64,000 nucleotides of DNA from positions 1-64,000 of the forward strand of contig JBNGIS010020565.1 of assembly GCA_049999725.1 (NCBI GenBank), read 5' to 3'. How positions within the stretch are numbered: the stretch's first letter is position 1; every line of letters begins with the position of its first letter. The notes below the pieces were generated by a model. It was not told the DNA's origin. It worked only from the letters and a program-made list of their open reading frames with translations, and did not search any database. The translations under genes were made by a program, and so were the position numbers. Shown piece after piece: positions 1 to 12,381 of this stretch. This DNA comes from Haplomitrium mnioides (lineage: Eukaryota > Marchantiophyta > Haplomitriopsida > Calobryales).

Positions 1-1000
<1,000 letters not shown>

Positions 1001-1227
1001 TAGAACCATCCAGTGCAAGACATGGCGCAAATGTATTATGCTAAACATCCTCAACCAACCTAGACGTATGTACATTCCACAACCTCTCCTAGCTTCCACT
1101 CACAAGAATCACCTCACCTGACGACGATGATGCTAGCCTTGTAACCTCTAAATACGTCTCATCAATAGAAAGAATGTCGACTGCATGTGCATTCCCCTCC
1201 AGCAAGTCAGAGTAGTTGGTGATAACA
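1001..1227 (-). pseudogene. B1 segment joining protease-like block and methyltransferase
   Basis: Low-coordinate side of the A1 insertion. In translation it leads without a clear break into the methyltransferase start; the string I.SWQYLVDGVCLL near 960 matches TSWQYLVDGICLL-like sequence in B2 at 36710-36745 (a stop replaces the Q in B2). No catalytic motif is visible in this stretch. It was contiguous with 6957 before A1 inserted. Confidence 0.5.
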
Positions 1228-1746
1228 TGTAGCACTACACACCCATATTACCCACACAAGTTAGCACAAGTACAACACATACAAGTTAGTATAAGAGGAA
1301 CGCACAAGAACTTCAAGAACCCATAAGATAAGAGATGTCAAGCAAGGCACTCTCCCTTCTTTATATACTTGAGAGAAAGCACTTTGCTTACATAGGTGGA
1401 GGAACGCCATTGGTTCCTTTTCTATCCTCTTCTAATTAAGCCCCTCTTTTCTCTCTCACTCTAATATGACCACCTTTTACTTTTGTTCTCCTTCTGCCAC
1501 GTGTCTTTATCTTTAGAACCTTCTCTTTACTTTAATTCTTTGCTTGCCATGTGTTCTCATCCTCTTCTAAAGTAGTCTATCTAAACTCTCTCTTTCACTT
1601 TAATTCGTTGAATTTCTCTCCTTGTGCCATGTGTCCAACTCTCTATAATAGCAACTGTTTTTGCTACTCTAACTTAGTAATAGCTTTCTAGACATAGTTG
1701 ACATTATTTTTAGCTATGGCTTACTAATGTAAGTGACCATTAAACA
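1228..1746 (-). repeat. A1 3' LTR (519 bp)
   Basis: Plus strand starts tgtagcactacacaccc and ends with the gcttactaa..gtgacc block, matching the LTRs at 6388, 36997 and 56497. A TATA box reads TATATAAA on the minus strand at 1360-1367. It is about 50 bp shorter than its partner because it has one fewer copy of the 52-bp internal unit (see 6640-6780). A G-box CACGTG lies at 1498-1503. Confidence 0.9.
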
Positions 1747-2945
1747 TGAAATATTGGATGAATCTTCATGTGAGGAGGTAAAAAAGTTGATAGGCCACTT
1801 TATCGATACGAGCAAAAGCAGATAGCTTCCGAGAGCAAAGCAAAGGAAGATTAGACGTAGAGAGCCATATTTGGTCACCTATAGCAAAGGTCACTTCTTG
1901 ACAATAAGCATTGACATATTGTTTTTTGTGATTACAAGAAACTTCAAGTTTTTCCTTAGCATGTTGGATGTCGTGGTGTAGTCGATGGAGGAAATCATCG
2001 GCAGCTGGACTCTTAAAGGTCGATGTAGGATGAAGATTAGATATAGTGGTTAGATGCTTGCCATACATCAAAAAAAAGGTGTGGCTCGTGTAGAGATGTT
2101 GATGGAGTTATTGTAAGAGAACTCTACAAGAGGTAGCAACCAATCCTATTCTTCTTGTTCTTCCAAAGTAAAAGCCCACAACATGTCTTCAATGGTAGGG
2201 TTGACCCGTTTAAGTTGACCATCCAATTCAGAGTAATAAGCAATGGACATAGCCAGTTTGGTTTTGAGAATACCAAATATTATGTGCCAAAATATGTTGG
2301 TAAATTGAGTGCCGCGGTCGGAGATAGTCACTTTGGAGATACCATTATGAGAGTAGACTGGTTCCAAATAAAATTGTGCTAACTTTGGTGTTGTTACTGA
2401 TTTGATAGTCGAACGAATATGAATCATTTTGCTAAGTTTGTCTACAAAAAAAAAATAGCATCATAGCCCATAGAAGTACGTGGTAACTCATACACAATAT
2501 CATACTCACATGTTCCCATTGCTGATTTGAGATAAGCAACTATTGTAATAAACCTCCACGTTTAAGATTGTTTGCTTTGTTTTATTGACAAGCCAAACCA
2601 CTTTGAACATAGGTCTCCATATCTTGGGCCAATAATAGACTCGTTGAAGATTGTCCAAAGTTTTCTCAATTCCAACATGTCCACCAATTGCCAAATCATA
2701 TGTTTCATACGAAACCTTAGAGCGAAGCTTAACATTATTAGGAACTCATAGCTTGCCTTGGAAGAAAATCAATCCTCTCACCTCTTTTACTAGGTTCTTT
2801 TGTTGTGCGGCAATGATCTCCTCATATTCTTTTGTTGCAGCCAACATTTTGGTCCACCAAGTAGGATGAATTGATGTTTCCGACAAGATGTTGAGTTGAG
2901 GCATGCGGGTCAAGGCATCTTTAATTTGTCATTTTCCTTCCACAT
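1747..2945 (-). pseudogene. A1 integrase remnant
   Basis: Order on the minus strand: an HHCC-type zinc domain relic (IGGHVGIEKTLDNLQ near 2650-2695, degraded cysteine pair near 2560), then the DDE core with KLSKMIHI and SDRGTQFTN at 2150-2430, then the integrase C-terminal region down to 1766. Integrase joins element cDNA to host DNA. A frame change near 2430 and stops near 2100 break it. The chromodomain that follows in A2 is absent here because of the deletion beside the 3' LTR. Confidence 0.85.
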
Positions 2946-3480
2946 AGACAATCTTTATATGGAACCGTTGTCGCCACTCCACCCAACAAATCTGCCTTTT
3001 TGAGAGCTCCTTTTGAGTTTTTTGATAGATTAGAGTTTGTTGGTTGGTTTCGACAATAAACTCCTTATCTCCTAGATAATGATTCCAATGCTTGGTTTAT
3101 AGCACAATCGCCAATTCTTCTCGCTATGTAGTGTGGTAGTTTTGTTCCGTATCGCTCAACTTCCTAGAAAAGAAGGCAATATGATGCCAACCATCCTCCC
3201 ATTTTTGCTGCAAAACTCCGCCAATAGCCTTTCCCGATGCATCCACCAAAAGTTTGTTTGGTCGCTTAGAATCATACCATTTAATAATATGAGCATGAAG
3301 AAGTGATTTCCTTAATGCTTGGAATGTCAACTCTTTTGAAGCTCCCCATGACAATGTGTGACTTTTCTTGAGCAAGTTGGTAAATGGTTATCCTATTTGT
3401 GCAAAACCTTTCACAAATCGACGTTAAAATCCGGTTTGCCCAAAAAATCCTCTTAGTTGTGTTTGATCACTAAGAGCTTA
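2946..3480 (-). pseudogene. A1 RNase H remnant
   Basis: The 83-codon open stretch 3124-3375 carries KLLVDASGKAIGGVLQQ and AFFSRKLSDTEQNY, the signature of the Ty3/gypsy RNase H connection region, which degrades the RNA strand during reverse transcription. The C-terminal part (2946-3120) is recognisable but full of stops. The A2 counterpart is split between 39080-39340 and 53256-53550. Confidence 0.85.
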
Positions 3481-4335
3481 CTTCTTCTCAATTGCCTCCA
3501 CTTTCTCATCCATAGCTTGGTTTTCTGATGCACTTACATGGTGACCCAAGTAGTCAACCTCCCTCTTTCCAATTTCACATTTGGATATTTTCACATATAG
3601 CTTGTGGTTCCAAAGTACCTTTAATACTATACAAAGATGTTGTTGATGCTCTTGAAGACTCTTACTGTAGATGAGAATATCATCCAAAAAGATAATAACA
3701 AACTTATTCAAATAAGATAGAAAAGTCTCAATCATAAGACCCATAAATGTTGCAAGAGCATTGGTTAATCGAAAATGCATAATAAGATATTCAACATACC
3801 CATGTCAACTTTGGAACGCTATTTTTTGCACATCACCTTTTGCGATTCAGATTTGATTATATCTGCTTCTCAAGTCCAATTTTGTAAAACAATTTGCTCT
3901 TTGAAGTTGATCAAATAAATCATCCATCCTCGACAATAGATATTTATTTTTCACTATTTGTTGATTGAGTGCTCGATAGTCAATGCACATCATTTTACTC
4001 CCATCTTTCTTTTCACAAATAGTACTTGTGCACCATAAGGAGAAATGCTTGGTTGAATGAATCCTTTTTCCAACAATTCCGTAATATGAGATTTGCATTC
4101 CTCTGGTTCACGAAGAGGCAAACAATATAGTGCTTTACACATTGGAGTACTTCATGGAATGACCTCAATCTTGTGATCAATGCATTTTTTTGGAGGCAAA
4201 CCCTTGGGCAAATCATTGGGAAAAGCGTCATGAAACTCCTTTTAAACACCTTGAAATTCATGTGGAACATTATGATTTGAGTTCTCTTCGTCAATAGTGA
4301 GCTCTTGTATGAGTCCCAAAAACACCATATCTTGC
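3481..4335 (-). pseudogene. A1 reverse transcriptase remnant
   Basis: N-terminal block at 4100-4330 (VPHEFQGV, then FPNDLPKGLPP). Fingers at 3847-4098 (CEKKDGSKMMCIDYRALNQQ). Palm at 3478-3780 with the polymerase motif FLDD at 3679-3690 and ILIYSKS after it. The domain is broken by at least three frame changes, for example near 3800 and 4000. Motif spacing and the FLDD variant are typical of plant chromoviruses. Confidence 0.9.
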
Positions 4336-4439
4336 TTTTTGATCGTATTTACTCCGATCACATATAAGGGTAGGTGTCTTGATTGAGATGGTACTTGATC
4401 TCCCCAAATCTTTGATTGACATGTCGTGAGTGTCTTCTT

Positions 4440-4745
4440 TCTCCAATCTACTTGCGGATTATATCTTCATAACCACTTCATTCCAAGAGAAACATCATAT
4501 CTTGCCAATATTGTGATCTTCCACTCCAAATTCTCTTTATAAATACCCATGTATAGAACTATACTTTGAAATAGTCGTTCAATAGACTCACTTTGGCCAT
4601 TTGCCATTTCCACCACTTCGTGCTCTTCTTTTTCAAGGGACAACTTCAACTTCAATGATATTGCTCATGATAAGTAATTTTCTTTTGCTCTGGAGTCTAT
4701 CAAAACTCTTGTTGTGGATCCTTCCATCCATCCATCAACCATACT
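4440..4745 (-). pseudogene. A1 retropepsin-type protease remnant
   Basis: The minus-strand translation contains VLIDSRAKENYLS near 4660-4710, the position of the aspartic protease active site D-S/T-G in Ty3/gypsy polyproteins; here the triad reads DSR, so the site is degraded. The A2 counterpart (54598-54855) reads ESG. The open stretch 4467-4655 includes KLKLSLEKEEHEVVEMANGQ, shared almost word for word with A2. Confidence 0.75.
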
Positions 4746-5830
4746 TAACCCTCTGTTTTAATGTTTTTTCTATATCGTTGATGCTTTCTTTGCCTTTCTT
4801 CTTCATCACAGCAAAACCATGAGGTTTTTTTACTGGTGGCCCTCGTTTCCCTGACCTTCTTCATCTCTTTCATTGTTGATATTATATAGAGACCTCCAAA
4901 ATACTTGCCATTGATTGCATCGTACTGCTCTACAATTTGGTGCAATGTGTCCTACCCGACCACAATTGTAGCATGTTCGAGTTTCTCATCGATCATCCAT
5001 CCTCATTTCATTAGTATATGGTGGTCCTCTTTGTTGGTGATTTGGGCCATGAAATTCTCTTCTTCTCATATTCCCCAACTCTATCGGCATGGGGCAATAG
5101 TTCCTCCAGTTTGCACAATTCCCAGTGTCCCTTCAATTTGTTGAGCAAACAAAATGGCCTCATTTACGTCTTTTGGATTGCGCATCATAACTTCTCCTCT
5201 TATCTTTCTCTTTAACCCTTGCAAAAATTTGTCAAAGGCCTCCGCTAGACTCATATCTTCGATTTGAACTTGTAAGCTTCAAAATTCTTCAATGTATATT
5301 GCAACGCTTTCTTGCTGCTCCAACTCCCAAAGCTTTGTTCTTATTGTCAATATAGAATCTACCGCTTAATAATTTTTTAGAAAACCTTCTTTTAAACTAC
5401 TCTTCAAAAGTTGTTCTCCTCTTATACTTTTCTGTTGCTCCCAACCTTGTAGCCATATTGATGTATACTCTGTTAAAAATGATCTTGCAAACAATCCTTT
5501 CTCTAAATCCGAAGCATTTGGATAATATGACATGTGAACCTCCATTCAATAAACCCATCCTTCTATGATGCCAATTGTGCAACTTCCTTCATAGGGGTCT
5601 ACTTTGCACGACGTGCTCATTTTTTGAAGTAACGTCTCCCGACTTCCTTCTCCACTTTCTTGTTGTAGTTGCATTTTCACCATTTCTACCATCAACATGT
5701 TTTTCTTGTTGGTGGCTTGCTATAAGAGCTGCTTGAAGCTCTTCCAACTTTGCCATCATCCACATTCTTTCTTCAAGACTACTAGAGTTAGCTTTTATGT
5801 TGTTTTGTCATAGTTTAACCCTCTAGAACT
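4746..5830 (-). pseudogene. A1 gag remnant with CCHC zinc knuckle
   Basis: Gag forms the particle and binds RNA. The zinc knuckle CYNCGRVGHIAPNC (CX2CX4HX4C) is encoded near 4935-4980. Upstream are the PMPIELGNMRREEFHGPNHQQ-like linker (shared with A2) and the capsid-like region around 5200-5600, with repeated frame changes. The start of gag lies near 5800 (KLEELQAALIASHQQ). No intact frame is left. Confidence 0.8.
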
Positions 5831-6374
5831 TATACAAAAACAAATATGTACACATTCCAATTGTAAAGAATAGGTAAAATAAAAGGTTTAGGAGATGCCA
5901 GCATTGCATTACAAAACCTCTCTCCAAACTTACGAACAAGAAAATCACGATGTGTTTCCTTAGACGTTACTCTAATAGAAATATGACATTTAGAGTTGAA
6001 CTCTTCTAGAGTAGCTTGGTTCAAATCCATTTTTCTTTGTACCACAAAATATAAATAAAACACTCCCATGTAACACCATAGTTTACCACAGGTAAGATAG
6101 TAGGTTCTCTTGATTCCATCATAAAAACCATAAATTTGTCACCAAAATTATACACTGGAAATTGATGAAAGAAATGTTTGTCAATATTAAACACACGAAT
6201 GTTACAAGGATTTAATAGAGGAATTCTAAGAGGTACAAATCTACTATCTTTTATTCATGAAAACTTGATAGTTTAACTCTAATGGAGTCGATGCAAAGTG
6301 GAGATTCCACTACTCCAAAAGGTCTTAAGTACTTCTCTAGAGAGGGGTATTCTACACTTTTTAGAAAAGACCAA
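5831..6374 (-). other. A1 untranslated leader
   Basis: Sequence between the primer site and gag. The same leader, more diverged, lies at 55860-56480 (A2) and 13620-14218 (A4). Short open stretches here (for example 5830-6069) are matched in A2 but resemble no known protein. Confidence 0.6.
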
Positions 6375-6386
6375 GCTCTGATACCA
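6375..6386 (-). promoter_or_regulatory. A1 primer binding site (initiator tRNA-Met)
   Basis: Minus strand reads TGGTATCAGAGC, the classic plant LTR-element primer site complementary to the 3' end of initiator tRNA-Met, one base from the inner edge of the 5' LTR. It fixes element polarity as minus strand. Confidence 0.95.
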
Positions 6387-6387
6387 T

Positions 6388-6956
6388 TGTAACACTACAC
6401 ACCCACATTGCACACACAAGTTAGCACAATTACAACACATACAAGTTAGCATAAGAGAAGCGCACAAGAACTCCAAAAACCTAAAAGGTAAGAGATGCTA
6501 AACAATGCACTCTTCCTTCTTTATGTACTTGAGAGAAAGCACTTTGCTTATATAGGTGGAGTAACCCCATTGGTTCCTTTTCTATCCTCTTCTTATTGGA
6601 TCCCTCTTTTTTCTCTCACTCTAATTAGACCATCCTTTACTTTTGTTCTCCTTCTGCCACGTAACCTTATCTTTATAACCTTCTATTTACTTTAACTCTC
6701 CTCTTGCCACGTGTCCTTATCTTTAGAACCTTCTATTTACTTTAATTCTTTGCTTGCCACGTGTCATTATCCTCTTCTAAAGTAATCTATCTAGACTCCC
6801 TCTTTCACTTTAATTTCGTTGACTTTCTCTCATCGTGCCACATGTCTAACTCTCTATAATAGCAACTGTTTTTTTGCAACTCTAACTTGTAGTCATTTTC
6901 TATACATAGTTGACATTATTTTTAGCTATAGCTTACTAAAGTAAGTGACCTTTACA
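6388..6956 (-). repeat. A1 5' LTR (569 bp)
   Basis: Plus strand begins tgtaacactacacaccc and ends gacctttaca (TG..CA ends). It matches the LTRs at 1228, 36997 and 56497. The TATA position here reads ttatgtac, a one-base change from the TATATAA of its sisters. It carries three copies of a 52-bp unit with G-box cores. Confidence 0.92.
6640..6780. repeat. 52-bp tandem unit with G-box cores inside the A LTR
   Basis: Three head-to-tail copies of a unit of the form ctcctcttgccacgtgtcc plus ttatctttagaacctt and ttactttaat. Two of the three have an intact CACGTG palindrome and the first reads CACGTA. The 3' LTR of the same element has only two units (1480-1560). CACGTG is a known plant bZIP/bHLH binding core; any function in this LTR is inference. 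Confidence 0.8.
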
Positions 6957-8145
6957 TAACCTCACAAAATGATGATAATGCTATAAGCTGAGATAGTGAA
7001 CCCCCAATTGGTCCACTAAATCTAATAGACAACCTGCTCAATCGTGCCTCTCTAGATTGCCATCCATGCCGATAGAACACTAACTCGTCCCAAAATCAAT
7101 GGTGAGCCCCATGGGATATAACACCGTACACCCCACCAAAACATCACAAGACTCAACCTTGGTAAGTATGGCTTGAGTGCTCACAGATGAGCTGTTTGTT
7201 GGATGATCAACTTGCACTCTAAGCTCGATCTCTCAACGTGCGATGTGTTGCGTGGGTGAAGGTCCTCCCAATGAAGTATGTTCTGAGAAAAATCAAATCT
7301 CCACATGTGTGAGCCTCAATTCCAACCACTGCACAACTTACTTGCCTAGCATCAATGGTTGTGTACTTATATCCAAAAGTACTCTAGTTGGCTTGTACAC
7401 CATATTTGAAGGACCAACAAGTCAAAAAGTATCACTCCAATTATCGATGGACACTGGGTCTGAATCTTGTCTTCTCAAATGTTGGTTGAGCTGATAACTC
7501 CATCAACCGGACCGCAATAGCATGCCATGTCTCACTTCAAAATGTAGAGGCATGTGCGTCAGCTGCTCTACTTATAAGTCTCATCTCCTTACTGGAAGTA
7601 GCAACCAAGTCTCTCCACATAATGTGGCTACTAACTTGAACACTTCAAGTGGTGTGGCTCCTCCAGTCAACACATCCCTAGCTAAAAACAATGGTTCTTG
7701 TACCACTAACCTGACTATCTTCATAGCTAAAGACACACTCCCCTCCACTTTGGCTAATCTCTCCATCTCCCTAAAAACATGAGTTGGACGCATAGAAGTC
7801 TTTCTTGCAAGTGAGCATCCTTGTTATGAGGATCCAACTCCACCGCTGCTCCCCTAGACTCAATAGCCTTGCTTGCTGCTCTGGTCACCGCCACAGATGC
7901 ATCAATGTGGGCTGTCCCACACATAAATCTCATGCCAGCTAAATCTTCATTAACTGCATATGAAGTAGAGGCTTCATCTCTAGAATTGGGCCTCGCTTGT
8001 GTTGTAGTAATAGCAGCTAGCTTATGCTCCAACTTGTGCAATCCTAGCATCTTTAGGATCCACATTTGCTGTTGGAGCACCCACCGCTTCCTAGTTGGTG
8101 ATGCCTCTTGGTTACGACCACCTCGCCCACCTCTGCCTTGCTCAC
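6957..8145 (-). pseudogene. B1 gag tail and protease-like block
   Basis: The stretch 7754-8080 translates to the Gln/Ala-rich tail after the zinc knuckle and aligns with B2 at 36250-36527 (ITTTQARPNSRDEASTSY against MTIAQARPNFGAEASTSY). The open stretch 7581-7793 continues with LAMKIVRLVVQEPLFLARDVLT, also matched in B2. Below that (6990-7500) lies a block with LVGCTVLYPMGLTIDF near 7095-7140, which resembles the end of a retropepsin-like domain; the active-site triad itself is not recognisable. B2 has lost this block. There are several stops. The upper end is cut by the C solo LTR and the lower end by A1. Confidence 0.6.
8141..8145. other. Target-site duplication CTCAC (left) of solo LTR C
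   Basis: CTCAC at 8141-8145 and again at 12382-12386 flank the solo LTR exactly. In B2 the uninterrupted sequence gtgagtcaagcaaagg at 36187-36202 shows the empty site. Confidence 0.93.
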
Positions 8146-11100
8146 TGTCGGCCGGTTGTGTATGAGTTTTTTCTTGTTTTTGTGATTGCTGAGCCTATAG
8201 CCTAGTTAATTCTTTCTGTTTGTGTTAGCCTTTTGTATTGTATTATATTTTATTGTTTTATTATTGTTTTCCATCTTGCACCTTTCTCCTCTCTCTCTCC
8301 TCTAACTTCTCTTGCTTTCCTTTATGCTTTTCCCAATGAATGTCATGAATCCTGCAATGCAAGGGGGAGCCTTATGGAATCTAAAGGAGTCAGATAAGAA
8401 TGCAAGCAGGATGTGCAAAGGAGCTAGTAGCAAAGCCAGACGGGGTGATCGGGAGCAAGGAAGGGAAATTCCATGTCTAAGAGGAAGGCGAGCAATTGGG
8501 AAGAGGGCCACATGCAGCTGGGCAGATCACGGAAGAGGAGGCTTGCGGAACACGAGTGGATCGAGCAGAAGATTGCATGAAAGTTGCAAATCCAGCGGGG
8601 ACTAGAAGAGGCAAGGAGGAGGACAATCAGGATACGTGCAGAGGGCAATCACACAAGCGGATCGGAAGTCGCAGCATTGCAAAGAATCGCCCAACGACAA
8701 CGAACAACGTATAAAGAAGTATGATGCAGATGAAGCCAGGTAGAGAGAAGGCAGCTGGACAAATTCTGAGGATGAGGCCCCGCGGTGGGTTGTCCAACCA
8801 AGAAGAGAGGGAAGTCCTTCGTAATCAGAAGTCGATTGCTAAAATCGGACCAGAGGAGGAAGATCTCTGTGAGGAATCAACCCGAAGGAAGAAAGGCTCG
8901 AGGAACCCGAAAGACGGATCAGAAGGTGGAGAGCCCAGTTTAAAGGGTTCTGACTGGAGACTCGAAGTGGGATCCCCAGTTAAAAGGGATCCGTTCCGGG
9001 GTGTTCACAGGCCGGAAAGTAAGGCTTGAAGGGCGAAACTGGGATAAGTAAAGCGGTGACTAACGAAAAGATGACTTGTCACCATTCTGCACCTTGGGAG
9101 ATTGTTGGGAAGGACAACTACGAGGCTAAGTGGGAAGGGCAAAGCGGCAACTCATCACGATTTTGGAGCTTGCGGGAGTCCGTGGTGTGCTGCGGAAATG
9201 TGGTGTCCCCGTCGTGCTTCGCAGGATTCAACAGGCCATGTGGCGGTCCTAGGGAGTCCGCGGACCCTCGGCGGGAAAGTAGCGGGCCTCGCAGATCTTA
9301 ACGGGACTTAGCCTCTCTAAGTGGGGAATCTGGTTAAGTGGGTTCCAATCCGTCTTCCGACATGGAGAGCCCACTTAACAGGGATCTGTTGGGAGGCCCA
9401 ACTGGAGAGCAAGGGAAGAGCGGCGAAAGGGTGATCTATCGCGGGTCCGACCAGAGGAGAACAAGTAAAGGCCAAAAGGTGATTTATCAACGATTCGACT
9501 AGAAGAAACAGGAATGCCGAAGGGGCGATCTAGCGCAGGTCCGAAGGAGGAAGAGCAAGCAGTGCCAAAAAGACGATCTATCAATGATCCGACAAGAGGC
9601 AAGGGAAGAGCGGCGAAAGGATAATCTATCGACGGTCCGGCCAGAGGAAGATCCAAGAATGGCGAAAAGGCAATTTGTCGCGGGTCTAGCCAGAGAAAGA
9701 GCAAGAAGTGCCGAAAAAGTGACCTATCGACGATCTGGCAAGAGGCGAGAGAAGAGCGGCAAAAGGGCAATCTATCGACGGTTCGGCCAAAGGAAGATCC
9801 AAGAATGGCAGAAAGGCAATCTATTGCGGGTCCAGCCAGAGAAAGAGCAAGCAATGTCGAAAAGATGACCTATCGACGATCTGACCAAAAGAGCAAGTGA
9901 AGGCGAAAGGGTGATCTATCGTAGATCCAGAGATGACAAGGACAAAAGTTTGAAGGAGTATGAGGCGACGCTGAAAGTTCGACGAAGATTGAAGAGGAGT
10001 CCTCCATAGCTCCTATCGAGCATTTTCACAAAAGGAGCTTCGGACGCGAGTTGTTCTTATCGCAAACTTCTCGAAAAGAGGGCTTCAACGGGATAACAAT
10101 ACTGTTCTTACTCGGCAAGGGAAGGGCTTTGCGGATGACGTGGCGTCCGCGGAAGAGAGGAGGAGTCAGCGAGTCAACCACGGAATTCAGTCAATGCAAC
10201 AGTCAGACTACCCCTTGTGAGGCAACGTTGGATGGCGCGGTCGCGAATGACGTGGCATTCAGGGGCGGTCCGAGGTGTCCTTCGGGTCAATGTCGAGTCA
10301 ATCGCAAAATCCGGTCATGCGACGGTTAGACTACCCCCTTGCGGGGCGGCATTGGACGATGCGACTCAAAAGGAGGTCAACCAAGACACGTGGCGGCTTG
10401 CGGGGGTTCGTGAGCAACAGCGGAGGTCCGTGAGTGTTTGTGGAAACGTGGCAGCTTGCGGGAATTCGTGAGCGACTGCTGAAACGTGGCAGCTTACGGG
10501 AATCCGTGAGCGACTGCGGAGTTGTGGCAGCTTGTGGGAGTTTGCGGGCGATATCAGGGGCATGGCAACGAGGAGAATCGAGGAAAATTATGAATCAGCC
10601 CGCGAGATGCATCGGGTAGCCAATCTGCGAATCCAACCCTCTCCGAGCAAATTGCTTCGGATTTCTTTGCGGAAAGGCCTCTCCAACCACTAACTTTGGA
10701 TCGACGCTCAATGTGCTACTTCAGAGAAATCGAATCCGGGGCTGCTACGGGTTTGCTAATGTGTCCAGCGGCGAGGTAATTCTAGGCCAAGAATCTTCAA
10801 ATGAGAGCATTATGAATCGAGAGCAGGGTTCAGCCAAGCCTTCTCCAAAATTTTCCTCCCCCAATCCTAAAGGCTTCAGAGACGACCGTTAAACCCGGGC
10901 TGGCCGCCATATGTCACCTTTTCAAGAAGCGGTTGCTAATGAGATAAACGGCCCATTCCAGCGAAGAGAGGAGGGTCGACCTTGATCAAGAATCGCTAGG
11001 GGAGGGGGATGCACGCTTGCAAGGAGGGTATAGATGGGATCGCTGCGAGGTTTTGGGGGTTGTTGTTTATGCAAAATTGAGTTGTGAGAGAAAACTCGAG

Positions 11101-12381
11101 GAGGAAGAAGCAGCAATGGAGAGAGGAGAGCATTCCAACCAAGATTCACGTGAGGCGAGTGGACTCGTGCAGGGGGACTAGCAAGGGTGGAGGTGGACTC
11201 GAGGGGGGCTGAGAATCGTTGAGCGTAGAGCTCTAGAGTCTCATGCAATCCAGGTGGACTCATCGTTGTGAGTGGACTAGCATTTGGAAGTGGATCGCCA
11301 CTTGAATTTGAAGGGAGTTCTTTCGGTCTTGAATTCGTGAGAGGCTGCTAAGGGCGGATCTTCGGGTCGTCTCAACATCGTCTATACAGAAGCATCAATC
11401 CCAAAGGCGCTTGGAGGCATTTTTGGTCAGAATTCTCAAGTGGAGTCAAGAGAGGAGTGGCTGTGTTAGTGCCCACGCACTACAGAGAAGATCCATTCAA
11501 AAATCAAGGTGGAGTGGGTGGCCAACAGTCCAGGGGACTGTCTTCCAGAGGTGGAAGTTAAAGAAATCCTCTTCCAAGCTTAAGGAAGTAAATTCAGGGC
11601 TTCTCGCAAGGGAAGCTGAAAAACTATCTAGATGAGAGTGTGTGGATGAAGGATTGGAGGAAGACTGGTGTTACTGATTGGAGTTGAAGGAAATTTCATA
11701 GAAAAAGTTGGTTCTTGAGCCACAGTAAGGCTTGCAATGTTGGCGAGGCTAGGAGCTTGTACAAGTATATTTATGTTTATGTCCATTGTTAGATTTGTGC
11801 TATGTCTGTAGTTCTGTGAAGTTCTTAGTACTTAGAGTGCTTGCAGTCCATTTGTCAAATCCCGTAAATACCTTGGGAAGGGGAAGTCATAACTAATAGC
11901 ATTGCATTGTGGCATTTGGATGTTGGGACTTGTTTCCCCTTTTTTATACAAGGCGATTGGGTCTAGTCTTGGACTCCTGAATTACATTTCATATTGACTC
12001 AGCTGCATAACAGCCTACTTGTGTGTGTCTTGGGAAAGTGAATGTGAATGAGCAGGGTTGCTACTGAAGCAACTGTGGGCTAGTGGCCACGGATGTGAGG
12101 CAAACACGAATCACTCAAGGCTCCCAAGAGAGGACTCTCCAAGAGGCCATTGCAGCCAAGAGTCAGATGCTCTGTTCTATATGCCCTTGTCTTCCAAGTG
12201 GCACCTTTCGAGGTTAAGGCCTAAAGGAGGGGTGTGTGTGCTTGGGTGTTGTTAAGTGTTGTGCAGTCACTCTTGAGTTGGTAAGTAGAAGTTGGGGTCC
12301 ATTCGGTGCAAACACTAGTCATCCCTTAAGTGGGTGTAACTCGGTCGGAAAAGAGTTAAGGACCCAACCACATGGCTGACA
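8146..12381 (+). mobile_element. Solo LTR of family C (4236 bp)
   Basis: Begins tgtcggccgg and ends tggctgaca, with a perfect 5-bp target duplication. It aligns end to end, in opposite orientation, with the two LTRs of the full C element: for example the ccttgcattgc/gcaatgcaagg zone near 8355, the gcaaattgcttcgga zone near 10650 and the ccaagtggcacctt zone near 12190. No gag-pol is found inside, so this is a solo LTR, the usual product of LTR-LTR recombination. Open frames inside it (for example 9375-9854 minus) are by-products of tandem repeats. It is richer in G+C than the surroundings. Confidence 0.9.
9410..9935 (+). repeat. Tandem array in solo LTR C, about 50-bp units in about 146-bp higher-order repeats
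   Basis: Repeated phrases such as gatctatcgacggtccgg, ccagagaaagagcaag and gaagagcggcgaaagg recur; the gaagagcggc phrase is spaced 146 bp (9605 to 9751). I do not see this array in the two LTRs of the full C element, which instead carry a different array of about 310-bp units. Confidence 0.8.

Larger units (their letters stand above)
1228..6956 (-). mobile_element. A1: Ty3/gypsy chromovirus-type LTR retrotransposon, defective
   Basis: Minus-strand element bounded by LTRs at 1228-1746 (3') and 6388-6956 (5'), with a perfect initiator-tRNA-Met primer site beside the 5' LTR. Gag, protease, RT, RNase H and integrase follow in Ty3/gypsy order towards low coordinates, all broken by stops and frameshifts. 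About 300 bp next to the 3' LTR (polypurine tract and chromodomain) are missing compared with A2. Flanks show an imperfect 5-bp target duplication (taaca before 1228, taacc after 6956). It sits inside B1 and is therefore younger than B1. Confidence 0.9.

Noticed and set aside
5397-5582. Separate small genes in the A gag zone
   Set aside because: These are pieces of one frameshifted gag, colinear with A2 55469-55657.
1223-6961. A1 target duplication as proof of the insertion border
   Set aside because: taaca and taacc match at only four of five bases, so I use it only as weak support; LTR ends and the primer site carry the call.
9375-9854. Long open frame on the minus strand (159 codons) in solo LTR C
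   Set aside because: It is a translation of a tandem repeat array and recurs with repeat periodicity. The solo LTR contains no gene and the frame is not found in the other C LTRs.
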